Source: Apricaphanius iberus
Taxonomy: Eukaryota; Chordata; Actinopteri; Cyprinodontiformes; Aphaniidae
NCBI GenBank assembly: GCA_028564705.1
Contig: JAPXFQ010002844.1
Location: 67,501 to 131,500, forward strand
Direction: 5' to 3'
Length of the DNA stretch: 64,000 nucleotides
This document shows positions 13,001 to 23,565 of the stretch, piece by piece (within the stretch, counting starts at the first letter, position 1; each line of letters begins with the position of its first letter). Under the pieces are notes generated by a model that saw only the letters and a program-made list of their open reading frames with translations, had not been told where the DNA came from and searched no databases. A program made the translations under genes and the position numbers.

Positions 13001-16000
13001 TCCCGGAGGACGTTCCTCATCAGACGTCTTGCCTGATGACGTTCCTCATCAACGTTTCCCTGATGGACGTTCCTCATCAACTCTTGTCCCGATGGACGTT
13101 CCTCATCAACGTTGTCCTGGAGGACGTTCCTCATCACGACGTCTTGTCCCTGGATGGACGTTCCTCATCAAGACGTCTTGTCCCTGGATGGACGTTCCTC
13201 ATCAAGACGTCTTGTCCCTGGATGGACGTTCCTCATCAGGACGTATTGTCCCTGGATGGACGTTCCTCATCACGACGTCTTGTCCCTGGATGGACGTTCC
13301 TCATCAAGACGTCTTGTCCCTGGATGGACGTTCCTCATCACGACGTATTGTCCCTGGATGGACGTTCCTCATCAAGACGTCTTGTCCCTGGATGGACGTT
13401 CCTCATCAAGACGTCTTGTCCCTGGATGGACGTTCCTCATCAAGTCTTGTCCTGGATGGACGTTCCTATCAAGAGTCTTGTCCCTGGTGGACTTCCCACA
13501 GACTCTGCCCTGGATGGACTTCCTCATCACGACTCTTGTCCCTGATGGACGTTCCTCATACCAGACGTCTTGTCCCTGGAGGACGTTCCTCATCACGACG
13601 TCTTGTCCCTGGATGGACGTTCCTCATCACGACGTCTTGTCCCTGGATGGACGTTCCTCATCAAGACGTCTTGTCCCTGGATGGACGTTCCTCATCACGA
13701 CGTCTTGTCCCTGGATGGACGTTCCTCATCACGACGTCTTGTCCCTGGATGGACGTTCCTCATCACTACGTCTTGTCCCTGGATGGACGTTCCTCATCAA
13801 GACGTCTTGTCCCTGGATGGACGTTCCTCATCACGACGTCTTGTCCCTGGATGGACGTTCCTCATCACGACGTCTTGTCCCTGGATGGACGTTCCTCATC
13901 AGGACGTATTGTCCCTGGATGGACGTTCCTCATCACGACGTCTTGTCCCTGGATGGACGTTCCTCATCAGACGTTTGTCCCGGATGGACGTTCCTCATCA
14001 GACGTATTGTCCCTGGATGGACGTTCCTCATCACGACGTCTTGTCCCTGGATGACGTTCCTCATCACACGTCTTGTCCCTGGATGGACGTTCCTCATCAG
14101 ACGTTCTGATGACGTTCCTCATCAAGACGTCTTGTCCCTGGATGGACGTTCCTCATCACTACGTCTTGTCCCTGGATGGACGTTCCTCATCACGACGTCT
14201 TGTCCCTGGATGGACGTTCCTCATCAAGACGTCTTGTCCCTGAATGGAATCCTCATCAAGACGTCTTGTCCCTGGATGGACGTTCCTCATCACGACGTAT
14301 TGTCCCTGGATGGACGTTCCTCATCACGACGTCTTGTCCCTGGATGGACGTTCCTCATCACGACGTCTTGTCCCTGGATGGACGTTCCTCATCAAGACGT
14401 CTTGTCCCTGAATGGAATCCTCATCAAGACGTCTTGTCCCTGGATGGACGTTCCTCATCACGACGTATTGTCCCTGGATGGACGTTCCTCATCAAGACGT
14501 CTTGTCCCTGGATGGACGTTCCTCATCAAGACGTCTTGTCCCTGGATGGACGTTCCTCATCAAGGCGTCTTGTCCCTGGATGGACGTTCCTAATCAAGAT
14601 GTCTTGTCCCTGGTTGGACATTCCTCATCACGACATCTCGTCCCTGGATGGACATTCCTCATCAAGACGTCTTGTCCCCTGATGGACGTTCCTCATCACG
14701 ACGTCTTGTCCCTGGAAGGACGTTCCTAATCAAGACGTCTTGTCTCTGGATGGACGTTCCCAATCAACCCCCACCCCAGACGTTCCTCATCACGACGTTT
14801 GTCCTGGATGGACGTTCCCAATCAAGACGTCTTGTCCCTGGATGGACGTTCCTCATCACGACGTCTTGTCCCTGGATGGACGTTCCTCATCACGACGTAT
14901 TGTCTCTGGATGGACGTTCCTCATCACGACGTATTGTCTCTGGATGGACGTTCCCAATCAAGACGTCTTGTCCCTGGATGGACGTTCCTCATCACGACGT
15001 ATTGTCCCTGGATGGACGTTCCTAATCAAGACGTATTGTCCCTGGATGGACGTTCCTCATCAAGACGTCTTGTCCCTGGATGGACGTTCCCAATCAAGAC
15101 GTATTGTCCCTGGATGGACGTTCCTAATCAAGACGTCTTGTCTCTGGATGGACGTTCCCAATCAAGACGTATTGTCCCTGGATGGACGTTCCTCATCAAG
15201 ACGTCTTGTCCCTGGATGGACGTTCCTCATCACGACGTATTGTCTCTGGATGGACGTTCCCAATCAAGACGTCTTGTCCCTGGATGGACGTTCCTCATCA
15301 CACGTTTGTCCCTGGATGGACGTTCCTCATCACGACGTATTGTCTCTGGATGGACGTTCCTCATCACGACGTATTGTCTCTGGATGGACGTTCCCAATCA
15401 AGACGTCTTGTCCCTGGATGGACGTTCCTCATCACGACGTATTGTCCCTGGATGGACGTTCCTCATCACGACGTATTGTCCCTGGATGGACGTTCCTCAT
15501 CACGACGTATTGTCTCTGGATGGACGTTCCCAATCAAGACGTATTGTCCCTGGATGGACGTTCCTCATCAAGACGTCTTGTCCCTGGATGGACGTTCCCA
15601 ATCAAGACGTATTGTCCCTGGATGGATGTTCCTAATCAAGACGTCTTGTCTCTGGATGGACGTTCCCAATCAAGACGTATTGTCCCTGGATGGACGTTCC
15701 TCATCAAGACGTCTTGTCCCTGGATGGACGTTCCTCATCACGACGTATTGTCTCTGGATGGACGTTCCCAATCAAGACGTCTTGTCCCTGGATGGACGTT
15801 CCTCATCACGACGTCTTGTCCCTGGATGGACGTTCCTCATCACGACGTATTGTCTCTGGATGGACGTTCCCAATCAAGACGTATTGTCTCTGGATGGACG
15901 TTCCCAATCAAGACGTATTGTCTCTGGATGGACGTTCCCAATCAAGACGTCTTGTCCCTGGATGGACGTTCCTCATCACGACGTCTTGTCCCTGGATGGA

Positions 16001-16510
16001 CGTTCCTCATCACGACGTATTGTCTCTGGATGGACGTTCCTCATCACGACGTATTGTCTCTGGATGGACGTTCCCAATCAAGACGTCTTGTCCCTGGATG
16101 GACGTTCCTCATCACGACGTATTGTCTCTGGATGGACGTTCCCAATCAAGACGTATTGTCCCTGGATGGACGTTCCCAATCAAGACGTCTTGTCCCTGGA
16201 TGGACGTTCCCAATCAAGACGTCTTGTCCCTGGATGGACGTTCCTCATCACGACGTATTGTCTCTGGATGGACGTTCCCAATCAAGACGTATTGTCCCTG
16301 GATGGACGTTCCCAATCAAGACGTCTTGTCCCTGGATGGACATTCCTCATCACGACATCTCGTCCCTGGATGGACATTCCTCATCAAGACGTCTTGTCCC
16401 TGGAAGGACGTTCCTCATCAAGACGTCTTGTCCCTGGATGGACGTTCCCAATCAAGACGTCTTGTCCCTGGATGGACGCACCTCATAATGACTTCTGGTC
16501 CCTGGATGGT
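10036..16510. repeat. 34-bp CpG-rich minisatellite array, about 190 units (intronic)
   Basis: The unit is 34 bp with core GGACGTTCCTCATCACGACG followed by TCTTGTCCCTGGAT. The first degenerate unit is near 10036 and the last near 16510. Each unit has two or three CpGs and usually one GACGTC palindrome. Because 34 is not a multiple of 3 and the unit lacks stop codons in all forward frames, continuous open frames of up to 725 codons arise in each frame with a 34-residue period. Variants form domains: nearly pure units at 10.1-11.2 kb; units with TTGGACATTCC and ACATCTCG at 11.35-12.03 kb; units with CCCAATCAAGACGT and TATTGTCTCTGG at 14.75-16.3 kb. Stretches with many small indels occur near 12170-12300, 12920-13120, 13440-13600, 13960-14110 and 14765-14810. 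Confidence 0.97.
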
Positions 16511-17885
16511 TTTTGGTATTTAACATATTTTCTTTCTGAAGCTTCTTCTCCCATCTGCTAAGACCAAAGATCTTGTACAATAAAGTTACATAAATTTGCT
16601 TCTAATTAGGCAGTTAGAGTAAAAGTTCTGTTCTATTTAAAATCCCAGATCCAGTCCTAATTTCTGTCAGCCAATCAGACTTTTATAAGGTAGTGTTAAC
16701 CAGACCATTTATCTATCCAGCAGACCATGATGGTGTGGTCGGGGACAGGGACAGTGGCTGGACTAAAAATGTCCATAGAAAGCAGAATGGCTAGGGAACC
16801 CTTAAAAGAAAGGTTGGTGGTTTGGAGAGTAAAAGCATGATGTGTGAAGGTGATCTGTTCGTGCTGTCGTGTTTCAGACTCTGTTCTGAAACGTCATAAT
16901 CTCTTTAAATAATGCATCATGTTTGCTTTAGATAATCGTATCTCCGCTGCTGTGTGAGTTTCCGCTGGTTAGCATTAATTTCCTGTTTGAACTATAATCA
17001 CAACAGCATTCAGGTCCCGGTTTATCCAAACACACCATCCTTAAATATTTGATGCTTATTGTTTCCTCAGCATTCAGCCATTAGATCTTGGTCTACCTCC
17101 CTGCTGTGGCTGAACAGGTTTTGTATTAATGGCACAAAGGCAACAGGGGGATGGATGGTTCCACTGAATGAAATACAAAAGATGTGAAATAATTACTGGA
17201 TACTGCAAACAAAAGAGAGCTTTTGATCCGAACCTGCACATTCATCCCCTACTCCTTCACCTAAAGGATAGAATCACCTCAGCAGCTTTCTTTTACTTAA
17301 TTTGTCTCACCTGTTATAATCCATATTACACATCTTCACTTATGATCATCCAATATCTATATTATATGTCCTCTTCAGGTGTTGGTACATACCTCCACCA
17401 GTCATCAGGTGATCAGATCATATAAAATAACAGAACTGTATTGATAACCATGGAGGGATTTCCTACAAGCCCAGCCAAGTGCTGTCCTCCTACCAATGAG
17501 CTGCTCATCAAGGCAATCTCAAGCAACACATCCTGGTTTCATCTCCTTTCTGTGGTCTTGATGCATTTAAGTCTTTCCCCAGGTTGCAATGGGAGACCCT
17601 ATGAAACACAACAGCCCTGAGCATTCTCTACAGCATAGAGGCATTCACATCCATCCACCACAGCAAAAGGACGTATGCCTTAGTTTAAAAGTGTTCTGGT
17701 GGATATGCTACCTGGAGAACCTTGAAGGGACACAACCAGTAGTCTTTGAATTGACTAAAAACCTTGCTAGTTTGTGAATGCTTCAGAATAACCCACAAGG
17801 AACTGAAATGTTTTGCTGTGGAGATGGATAGTTGGGTTTCTCTCCTAGACATTCCTCCATACTTTAGGAAAAGCTAAAGACAGTG
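16511..17885. other. PEX7 intron, no gene recognised
   Basis: Unique-looking AT-rich sequence with short fortuitous open frames (17168-17425, 17589-17777) that lack domains. Bases about 16840-17060 are non-repetitive, with homeodomain-like TAAT motifs. Bases about 17440-17830 look like an old interspersed element that I cannot classify. Confidence 0.35.
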
Positions 17886-18735
17886 GTTGGTTGGTGCATT
17901 CATTGATGGTTAGTTGGATGTTTGGTAGGTTGAATGGGTTGTTGGATGGTTGCTTGGATATTTGCTGGTTGCTTGATTTGCGTGTTTGGTTGCTTTGTTT
18001 GCTGGTTGGTTGGTTAGTTTCTTGTTGCCTGTCTTGCTGGTTGCTTGGTTTCTTGTTGGTTTGTTGATTGATTGGGTAGTTGCTTGTTGCTTGGTTGGTT
18101 GATTTATTGGTTAGGTTCTTGTTGGTTGGTCGGTTGGTTGATTGGTTAGTGTCTGGTTGCTTGTTGTTGATTGATTGGTTAGTGTCTTGTTGCTTGTTGG
18201 TTGGTTTGGTGGATTAATTGGTTAGTTTCTTGTTGCTTGGTTGGTTTGCTTTTTGATTGGTTTCTTGTTGGTTATTTAGTTGGTTGGTTGATTTATTGGT
18301 TAAGTTCTTGTTGCTTGTTGGTTGGTCGATTGGTTAGTGTCTTGTTGCTTGTTGGTTGGTTTGGTGGGTTGATTGGTTGGTTTTTTGTTGGTTGTGTGGT
18401 TAGTTTCATCTTGGTTGGTTTGCTAGTCGGTTGGTAGGGTGGGTGTATTGTTTGTTCATTCGCTGATTGTTGGATCGTTGCTTTGCTGGTAGGTTGGTGG
18501 TTGGTTGGTTTGTTTGTGGCTTGTTGGGTTCATTCATTGATTTTAGAATAGTTGGTTGCTTTGCATATTTTTGCTTGGTTGGTTGACTTGTTGATTGGTT
18601 GGTTAGTTCATTTCACTGGTTGGGTAGTTAGTTTGCTGGTTGGTGGGTTGTTTTCTGGTTGCTTATTTGGTTTATTCATTGATTGTAGAATTGCTGGTTG
18701 CTTGGTTTCATTTTGTTTGGTTGTTTAATGTAGTT
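17886..18735. repeat. degenerate TTGG/TTGC/GATT tandem tract
   Basis: About 850 bp of strongly G/T-biased sequence made of loosely repeated TTGGTTGG, TTGCTTG, GATTGGTTAG and TTTCTTG words. It is much more diverged than the array at 1-6046 but compositionally alike. The open frame at 18201-18437 is a by-product of stop-poor repeats. Confidence 0.85.
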
Positions 18736-18740
18736 TAGTC

Positions 18741-19135
18741 TGCCCCAAAGGGTTAGAGGTAGGGTGTGTACTGAAATACTATCTATAGCCCAGTGAATTA
18801 CACACATTAAACCGGTCTTAGAATCACTGCATTGGCTCCCCGTGTGTTTTAGGATCCATTTTAAGGTTCTTTTAATGGGTTTTAAGTGTCTTTATGGTCT
18901 TGGGCCTTCTTATCTGTCAGAAATGCTTTTACCGTATGAACCCTTGCGGTCTCTGCGCTCCTCTAGCAGCCGTCTCCTTATCATCCCCAAAGTCATGACA
19001 CAGACTCATGGTGAGGCGTCTTTCCATTATTACGGCCCTCATCTCTGGAACAGGCTGATAGAGGATCTCAGGGCCGCAGAGAACATTAATGTTTTTAAGA
19101 TTCACCTTTTTAAACGAGCTTTTAACTGATTATTA
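18741..19135 (+). pseudogene. L2/CR1-like LINE ORF2 C-terminal remnant
   Basis: The frame here reads SLHWLPVCFRIHFKVLLMGF, then GLGPSYLSEMLLPY, RSSSSRLLIIPK, HGEASFHYYGPHLWNRL and ends VFKIHLFKRAFN-stop. This is the typical C-terminal tail of fish L2/CR1-group non-LTR reverse transcriptases (LHWLPV, HGE-F--YAP-LWN--P motifs). It is heavily 5'-truncated. A matching LINE-like 3' tail (AGCACTTTAAGAATC, then GATTTGATTTG) appears at about 20256-20310, so the 3' UTR seems to be split by the insertion at about 19296-20187. Confidence 0.8.
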
Positions 19136-19295
19136 TTTATTAATATCTGTTTAATTGCTCTGCATGTTTCATTTGATAGAATTTTTCGTTTAGCTTTCAG
19201 CGGACTATTATCTATTAATTATTGTTTATCTGCTTCGCGCTTTTATTTGATCATATCTTATCATTTTTTTTACACACGATAATTTAAAACACTAT

Positions 19296-20187
19296 GGGCC
19301 TGATTTATCAAATGTTTGCGCTTGTTGAAACCCGCGCAAACGGCACAGCATCGCAAAAACATTCCCTGGCTGATCTATCAACACGGCGCAGAGCGCATTG
19401 TGCCTGTTAAACCCGCACGCAATTCCCCATGATGAATATTTAATCTGGGCGTTTCTGTAAGAAGACACAAAATATTGGGAGGAGAACAGGCAAAGAAGTC
19501 GGCGTTCAAGGCGCAGTGTGATTTACTAAGCATAAACATGTTTGCGTCGTCTATTTTAGCGTCTATTTTAGCACTTCTGAAAAGCATGCTACCACATACA
19601 ACATGAGTTTATTATTGAAAAACAGAAACAATATAAACTAAGTAATTAACATTCTAATGGCCATAAACCTGATAGTTATGTAAATATTTCCCCATTTCCC
19701 CCCAGAGACGCATCATAACTCACTGCGCTCTCAGCTGAGCACACAGTGAGTTATGATCCTCATTATTTTCTCACATAGTGGTTAACCTTCCTGGAGTCCA
19801 ATTAATAAAATGTAGTAATCATATACGATACCACAATGATAAGTGGCATTATATATGACATTTTAAAAACTAAATTCAGACATGCTGCATTTTTAATCAG
19901 TCTAACCCTGCAATACGATGTGTTCGTGCAGCAGAGAGCAGCGCATGAATAACATTTATTACTGACAAACAAAAAACAGAATTCACAGCATTTTAGCTTA
20001 ATTTTTGTGCCAAAGACGCTTCATGGATCCATGCGCATTATTCCTCATCTCTCTAGCTTTGATGCAGCTCGCATTAGCGGCCGCTCCTCATTTGAATACT
20101 GCTACTTGCGCCTGTTAAGAATTGCTCCTAGTAAATTACCCGCAAATTATGGACAAACCCCTCGTGCAAACTTTTAGCAAACTAAAG
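19296..20187. mobile_element. probable non-autonomous DNA element inside a LINE 3' end
   Basis: The segment begins GGGCCTGATTTATCAAATG and ends with GTGCAAACTTTTAGCAAAC then TAAAGG. Read inward the termini share CCT, TTT, CAAA/TAAA and GTTTGCG/AC, a weak inverted repeat like that of common teleost elements beginning GGGCCTGATTTA. It separates a LINE coding tail (ending 19135) from a LINE-like 3' tail (about 20256-20310). Target duplications were not resolved. It contains a perfect 14-bp hairpin stem at 19712-19725 and 19744-19757. Confidence 0.5.
19712..19757. repeat. 14-bp perfect inverted repeat (hairpin)
   Basis: ATCATAACTCACTG at 19712-19725 is perfectly complementary to CAGTGAGTTATGAT at 19744-19757, with an 18-base spacer containing CAGCTGAG. 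It lies inside the putative DNA element and may be its internal palindrome. Confidence 0.8.
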
Positions 20188-20310
20188 GAATCTTTATCTT
20201 CTCAACATTTTTATCAGTATTTTACTACTTAATCTAATTATCGATTTTAATCTGTAAAGCACTTTAAGAATCTTTGTAGTTTGGAAAGCGCTTTATAAAT
20301 AGTTTGATTT

Positions 20311-21130
20311 GATTTGAATTATTTTACAGGGAACCTCATCTGAATATTCAAGCCCACGTTTATTCATGTTGTGGAACTATTTTGAGCCTGGTTAAAGCAT
20401 TCACCAAAATTAAAAATTCTCTTCATTAAACATGCAAACAACTTGAAGCTGGTCTAACGTCCGAGCACTGCTTTGAGAACCAGCCAGAGTCTCTGCAGGG
20501 TGTACTGTTTAGCAGCTGCTGGTGGGCGTGGTGGGCTGGGCATACCTGGGCGACCACCTGTAGATCCCTTTTGGTCAGGGAACGCCTCAGGATCACCCAG
20601 GTGCACAAAGTCTGCTTCTTGTGCAGCAACATCTCTTTGGTGCAGGGATGAATACATCACACATTTATGACAGCAATCCGTGCTGCAGAGGCTCTTTGCT
20701 GCAGGATTTTTGCTCTGGCCTCTAATGTCCTGAATGGGCTTCTGTGACAGAAATGCATTTATTACAGCTGAGGTAGTTTATGGCCCCCGCATTCATTAAC
20801 TCTCAGGGAAGTTCTCTGCACTTTGGTTAATAAGCCTGCAGACCTGTTGGTGTCGGTGACACATCTGTACTCGGCTTTGTGGACACAACCAGACCCTGAT
20901 GCTGTCATCTTTTGCTTCTCATTTACTTACTAATTATAGATTCATGTTTAGCGTTGTAAACACTGTGGTTTTCAAACAGACTTAAATGATTTGGGTAATT
21001 TAAAAAAAATGTGAGTTTGTTCAAAAGTTGCTGAGATAAAGAAACGGGATGAGAGCCGCGATTTACACCAGAGAGTCAATCGCTCAGCGTAGAAAACCTC
21101 CCAATGCTCCCCAGACACTCAGAACAGATT

Positions 21131-21132
<2 letters not shown>
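20311..21132. other. PEX7 intron, unique sequence
   Basis: No exon or convincing repeat. Overlapping short frames at 20426-20670 on both strands have no domain. Bases about 20690-20870 are non-repetitive with several TAAT/ATTA words; conservation cannot be judged from one sequence. Confidence 0.3.

Positions 21133-21184
<52 letters not shown>
21133..21184. repeat. (GT)26 microsatellite
   Basis: Uninterrupted GT dinucleotides over 52 bases. With the AC tract 130 bases downstream it forms an inverted pair. Confidence 0.98.
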
Positions 21185-21187
<3 letters not shown>

Positions 21188-21313
21188 CGTCCTGACGCAG
21201 CAAACACTCCCTCCAGACTCATCCACTTTGTAAATGCAATTAAATCATTTTCGGAGAGGGCGGGGAGGTTGCAGTTCTCAAAGGGTACCATTAGGTGTGC
21301 GTTAAAACTGGTA

Positions 21314-21345
21314 ACACACACACACACACACACACAGACACACAC
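21314..21345. repeat. (AC)n microsatellite
   Basis: About 11 uninterrupted AC units followed by an AG interruption and four more bases-pairs of AC type. It is complementary to the GT tract at 21133-21184. Confidence 0.95.
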
Positions 21346-22452
21346 GGCACGCCGTCACGACCAGGAAGAGAAACAGTCTTTCAATTAGCCTGATTGGCCG
21401 TTGCTGCCTGAGCTCTGCAGCCGCTGGTTTATCGACTCTGTCTTTCTCTCCACTTACCTCTCTTGCTCTTTTACATCATCTTTATTCCTCATAACCTTAT
21501 TTTGCAGATGGTCGTCTTCCTCACATCTCTCCATTACGCAGCGTTCAGCTTGTATAATTTATCAATCCTGAGACGGTAATTATTATCGTTATCATAATGT
21601 CACTGAGCACCTGCGGCCTCAGAACCAAAGATGGTTTAACAGAAAAGGCTCTTAGACATCAGAACCATAAGAACCTACATGTTTAATAATCAGGGTTCTG
21701 GCAGGTTTCAGTAAGTTAAATTTAAGACCTTTTAAAGACCATTTTAGACCATTATGAATGAAATTCAAGACCAACATGATGCACTAATAGAAAGTTAACT
21801 AATCCTGAAAATTGCGAAACCTTTTATTTTTATTAACTTAGTTATCTAAGATCACATCTATATTAATTCTGTATCAAAAGAGATAACCAGAACAGTTAAA
21901 TATTAATACTTCCTAAATCAAATAACCCTCTCAACCCAATATTGAAATATGTCCGAGTACATTCTACATATATCGTAGCTCATCCCTTTTAGCACCACTC
22001 TCAGTTTCAAGGGTTTTGAGTTGGGAACGTTTTTCTTTGTATGCCCTTGGAGAGAAGCGCAGCCATCTTGGACCCAGCTTTGCCCTCGGCTTTTTCTGCA
22101 AGCTCATCTGCCTCCCTAGCAAGACGGGTGGAAACTTCCTCCAATCTTTTCTTTCATTTTTTTAAAGGTCTTCCAGAGACTCCTCAGCCAGATTTCTGTT
22201 CTGGCTCTGAGATTCCCTTTTTTTCCCTGGTTTCCTGTGTGTCGAGATGCTGCTGGCCGCTGCTTCAGCCGAGGCATTTGGGAGATCAGAAAATAGTGAG
22301 GAACGGAGCTGCGATCGGTGCTGTTATCTCCTTCCACACGCGGCTTGGAGCAGGCGTCCGTCGGGCAGCGATGTAGCAGGCGAAGTCGGCAGGACGGAGG
22401 TGTCGGTGCAGGAGAAGAGAGCATGATCGGTTGCAAGGCGGCAGATTCTGAG
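21346..22452. other. PEX7 intron, no gene recognised
   Basis: AT-rich to about 21980, then a more GC-rich stretch (22040-22450) with overlapping open frames on both strands. I see no recognisable domain or splice-supported exon. The GC-rich stretch directly abuts the inverted-repeat element at 22453 and may be part of an older transposon. Confidence 0.35.
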
Positions 22453-23037
22453 GCTACGTCCACACTAAGCCGGATAAGGTTATACGGGGAGTTAAACGGC
22501 TAATGTTATCCACTCAACACGAGTATTTACGCCCCGTTTACGGTCCGTTTAAGGTCCCATTATTGCGAAATCCAATGCCTACCTATGCATGTACTGGGCA
22601 TGCGCGGGAAAAAAAAGAAAGAAAACAGATTGACGCGTATAATCTATGTCGCTGTCGGCGCCTTCTGTGTCGCCTTCTCATCCACAAGTAGGTTAGGGTT
22701 AACTTTGCAAACGGCTGAATTTGCAAAAGAAGCAGTAGCATAGCGAGACTCGTCTCCATCTTTGCTGTTGTCATTATATGCTGTCGCGTTGTTGTCGTCC
22801 TCAATTTAGGACGCAGCATTTGATGGACGTCGCTGCTCTGATTTAGCCGGGGACCGGATAAGTTGCGTCCAGACGTGCTCATTTAGCCGTTGAGATAACA
22901 GTTGGACGGCTCTCTTACCCAGCTAATACTTATCCGGCCACAGACCACAAACAAAGCCGCCTTAGTGTGGACGATAGGGGGGTGTAGACTAAATACTTAT
23001 ACGGTTAAGGCGTTATCCGGCTTAGTGTGGACGTGGC
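22453..23037. mobile_element. non-autonomous DNA element with 25-bp terminal inverted repeats
   Basis: Bases 22453-22477 and 23013-23037 are inverted repeats of 25 bp with one mismatch; both contain CGTCCACACTAAGCCGG when read inward. A further internal copy of CTTAGTGTGGACG lies near 22960, like the subterminal binding repeats of hAT elements. AGATTC also occurs in inverted orientation just outside each end, so the exact boundaries and target duplication are unclear. At 585 bp it has no transposase. Confidence 0.8.
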
Positions 23038-23565
23038 TTGAATCTCCACAAACTGGATGATCGCTGGTTAGATCAGTGCTGGCATGAAGAACACAGATTA
23101 GGAGCTGGAGGCATGAACGGATCGATGTCTGAGAGGTGTGAGTCAAAATTCTGCACTTTTGAGAGGATCCGTGTTGTCATGATGACTTTTTGCTGGAGCT
23201 TTTGTTAAGCTAAGCCCACACATAATGAAAACACAACCCACCTGTGGTCGTACCGTTCAGGTCTTAAGCGACCCTGGTGGAAAAGGGGCAGAAGATCAAG
23301 CTGTTTGGATCTCATGGTTAACCAGAGGCTTTCATCAAACATTCCGACATACGGTTATTGTGCCTGTCTCTTTGTGAAGCCTGCCATGCCAAATCTCGCT
23401 ATGTAAGCCATCTTGTTCACTCCGTTGTTCGAGTTGGGGAACGTTGCCTGGAAGACGCTACTGCTGTTTTATGACAGATTTGTTGAAATCGAGCAATATC
23501 TGATTTTGATTTGACACTGGATCCAAATGTAGCCCAAAGGTCAAACAGGCAGCTATCAGAGCCCG

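Noticed and set aside
10036..16510. Possible CRISPR-like array
   Set aside because: Units are directly adjacent with no unique spacers and the DNA is vertebrate, so it is a minisatellite.
22041..22463. Open frames on both strands in a GC-rich patch
   Set aside because: No domain or splice sites matching PEX7; composition alone explains the open frames.
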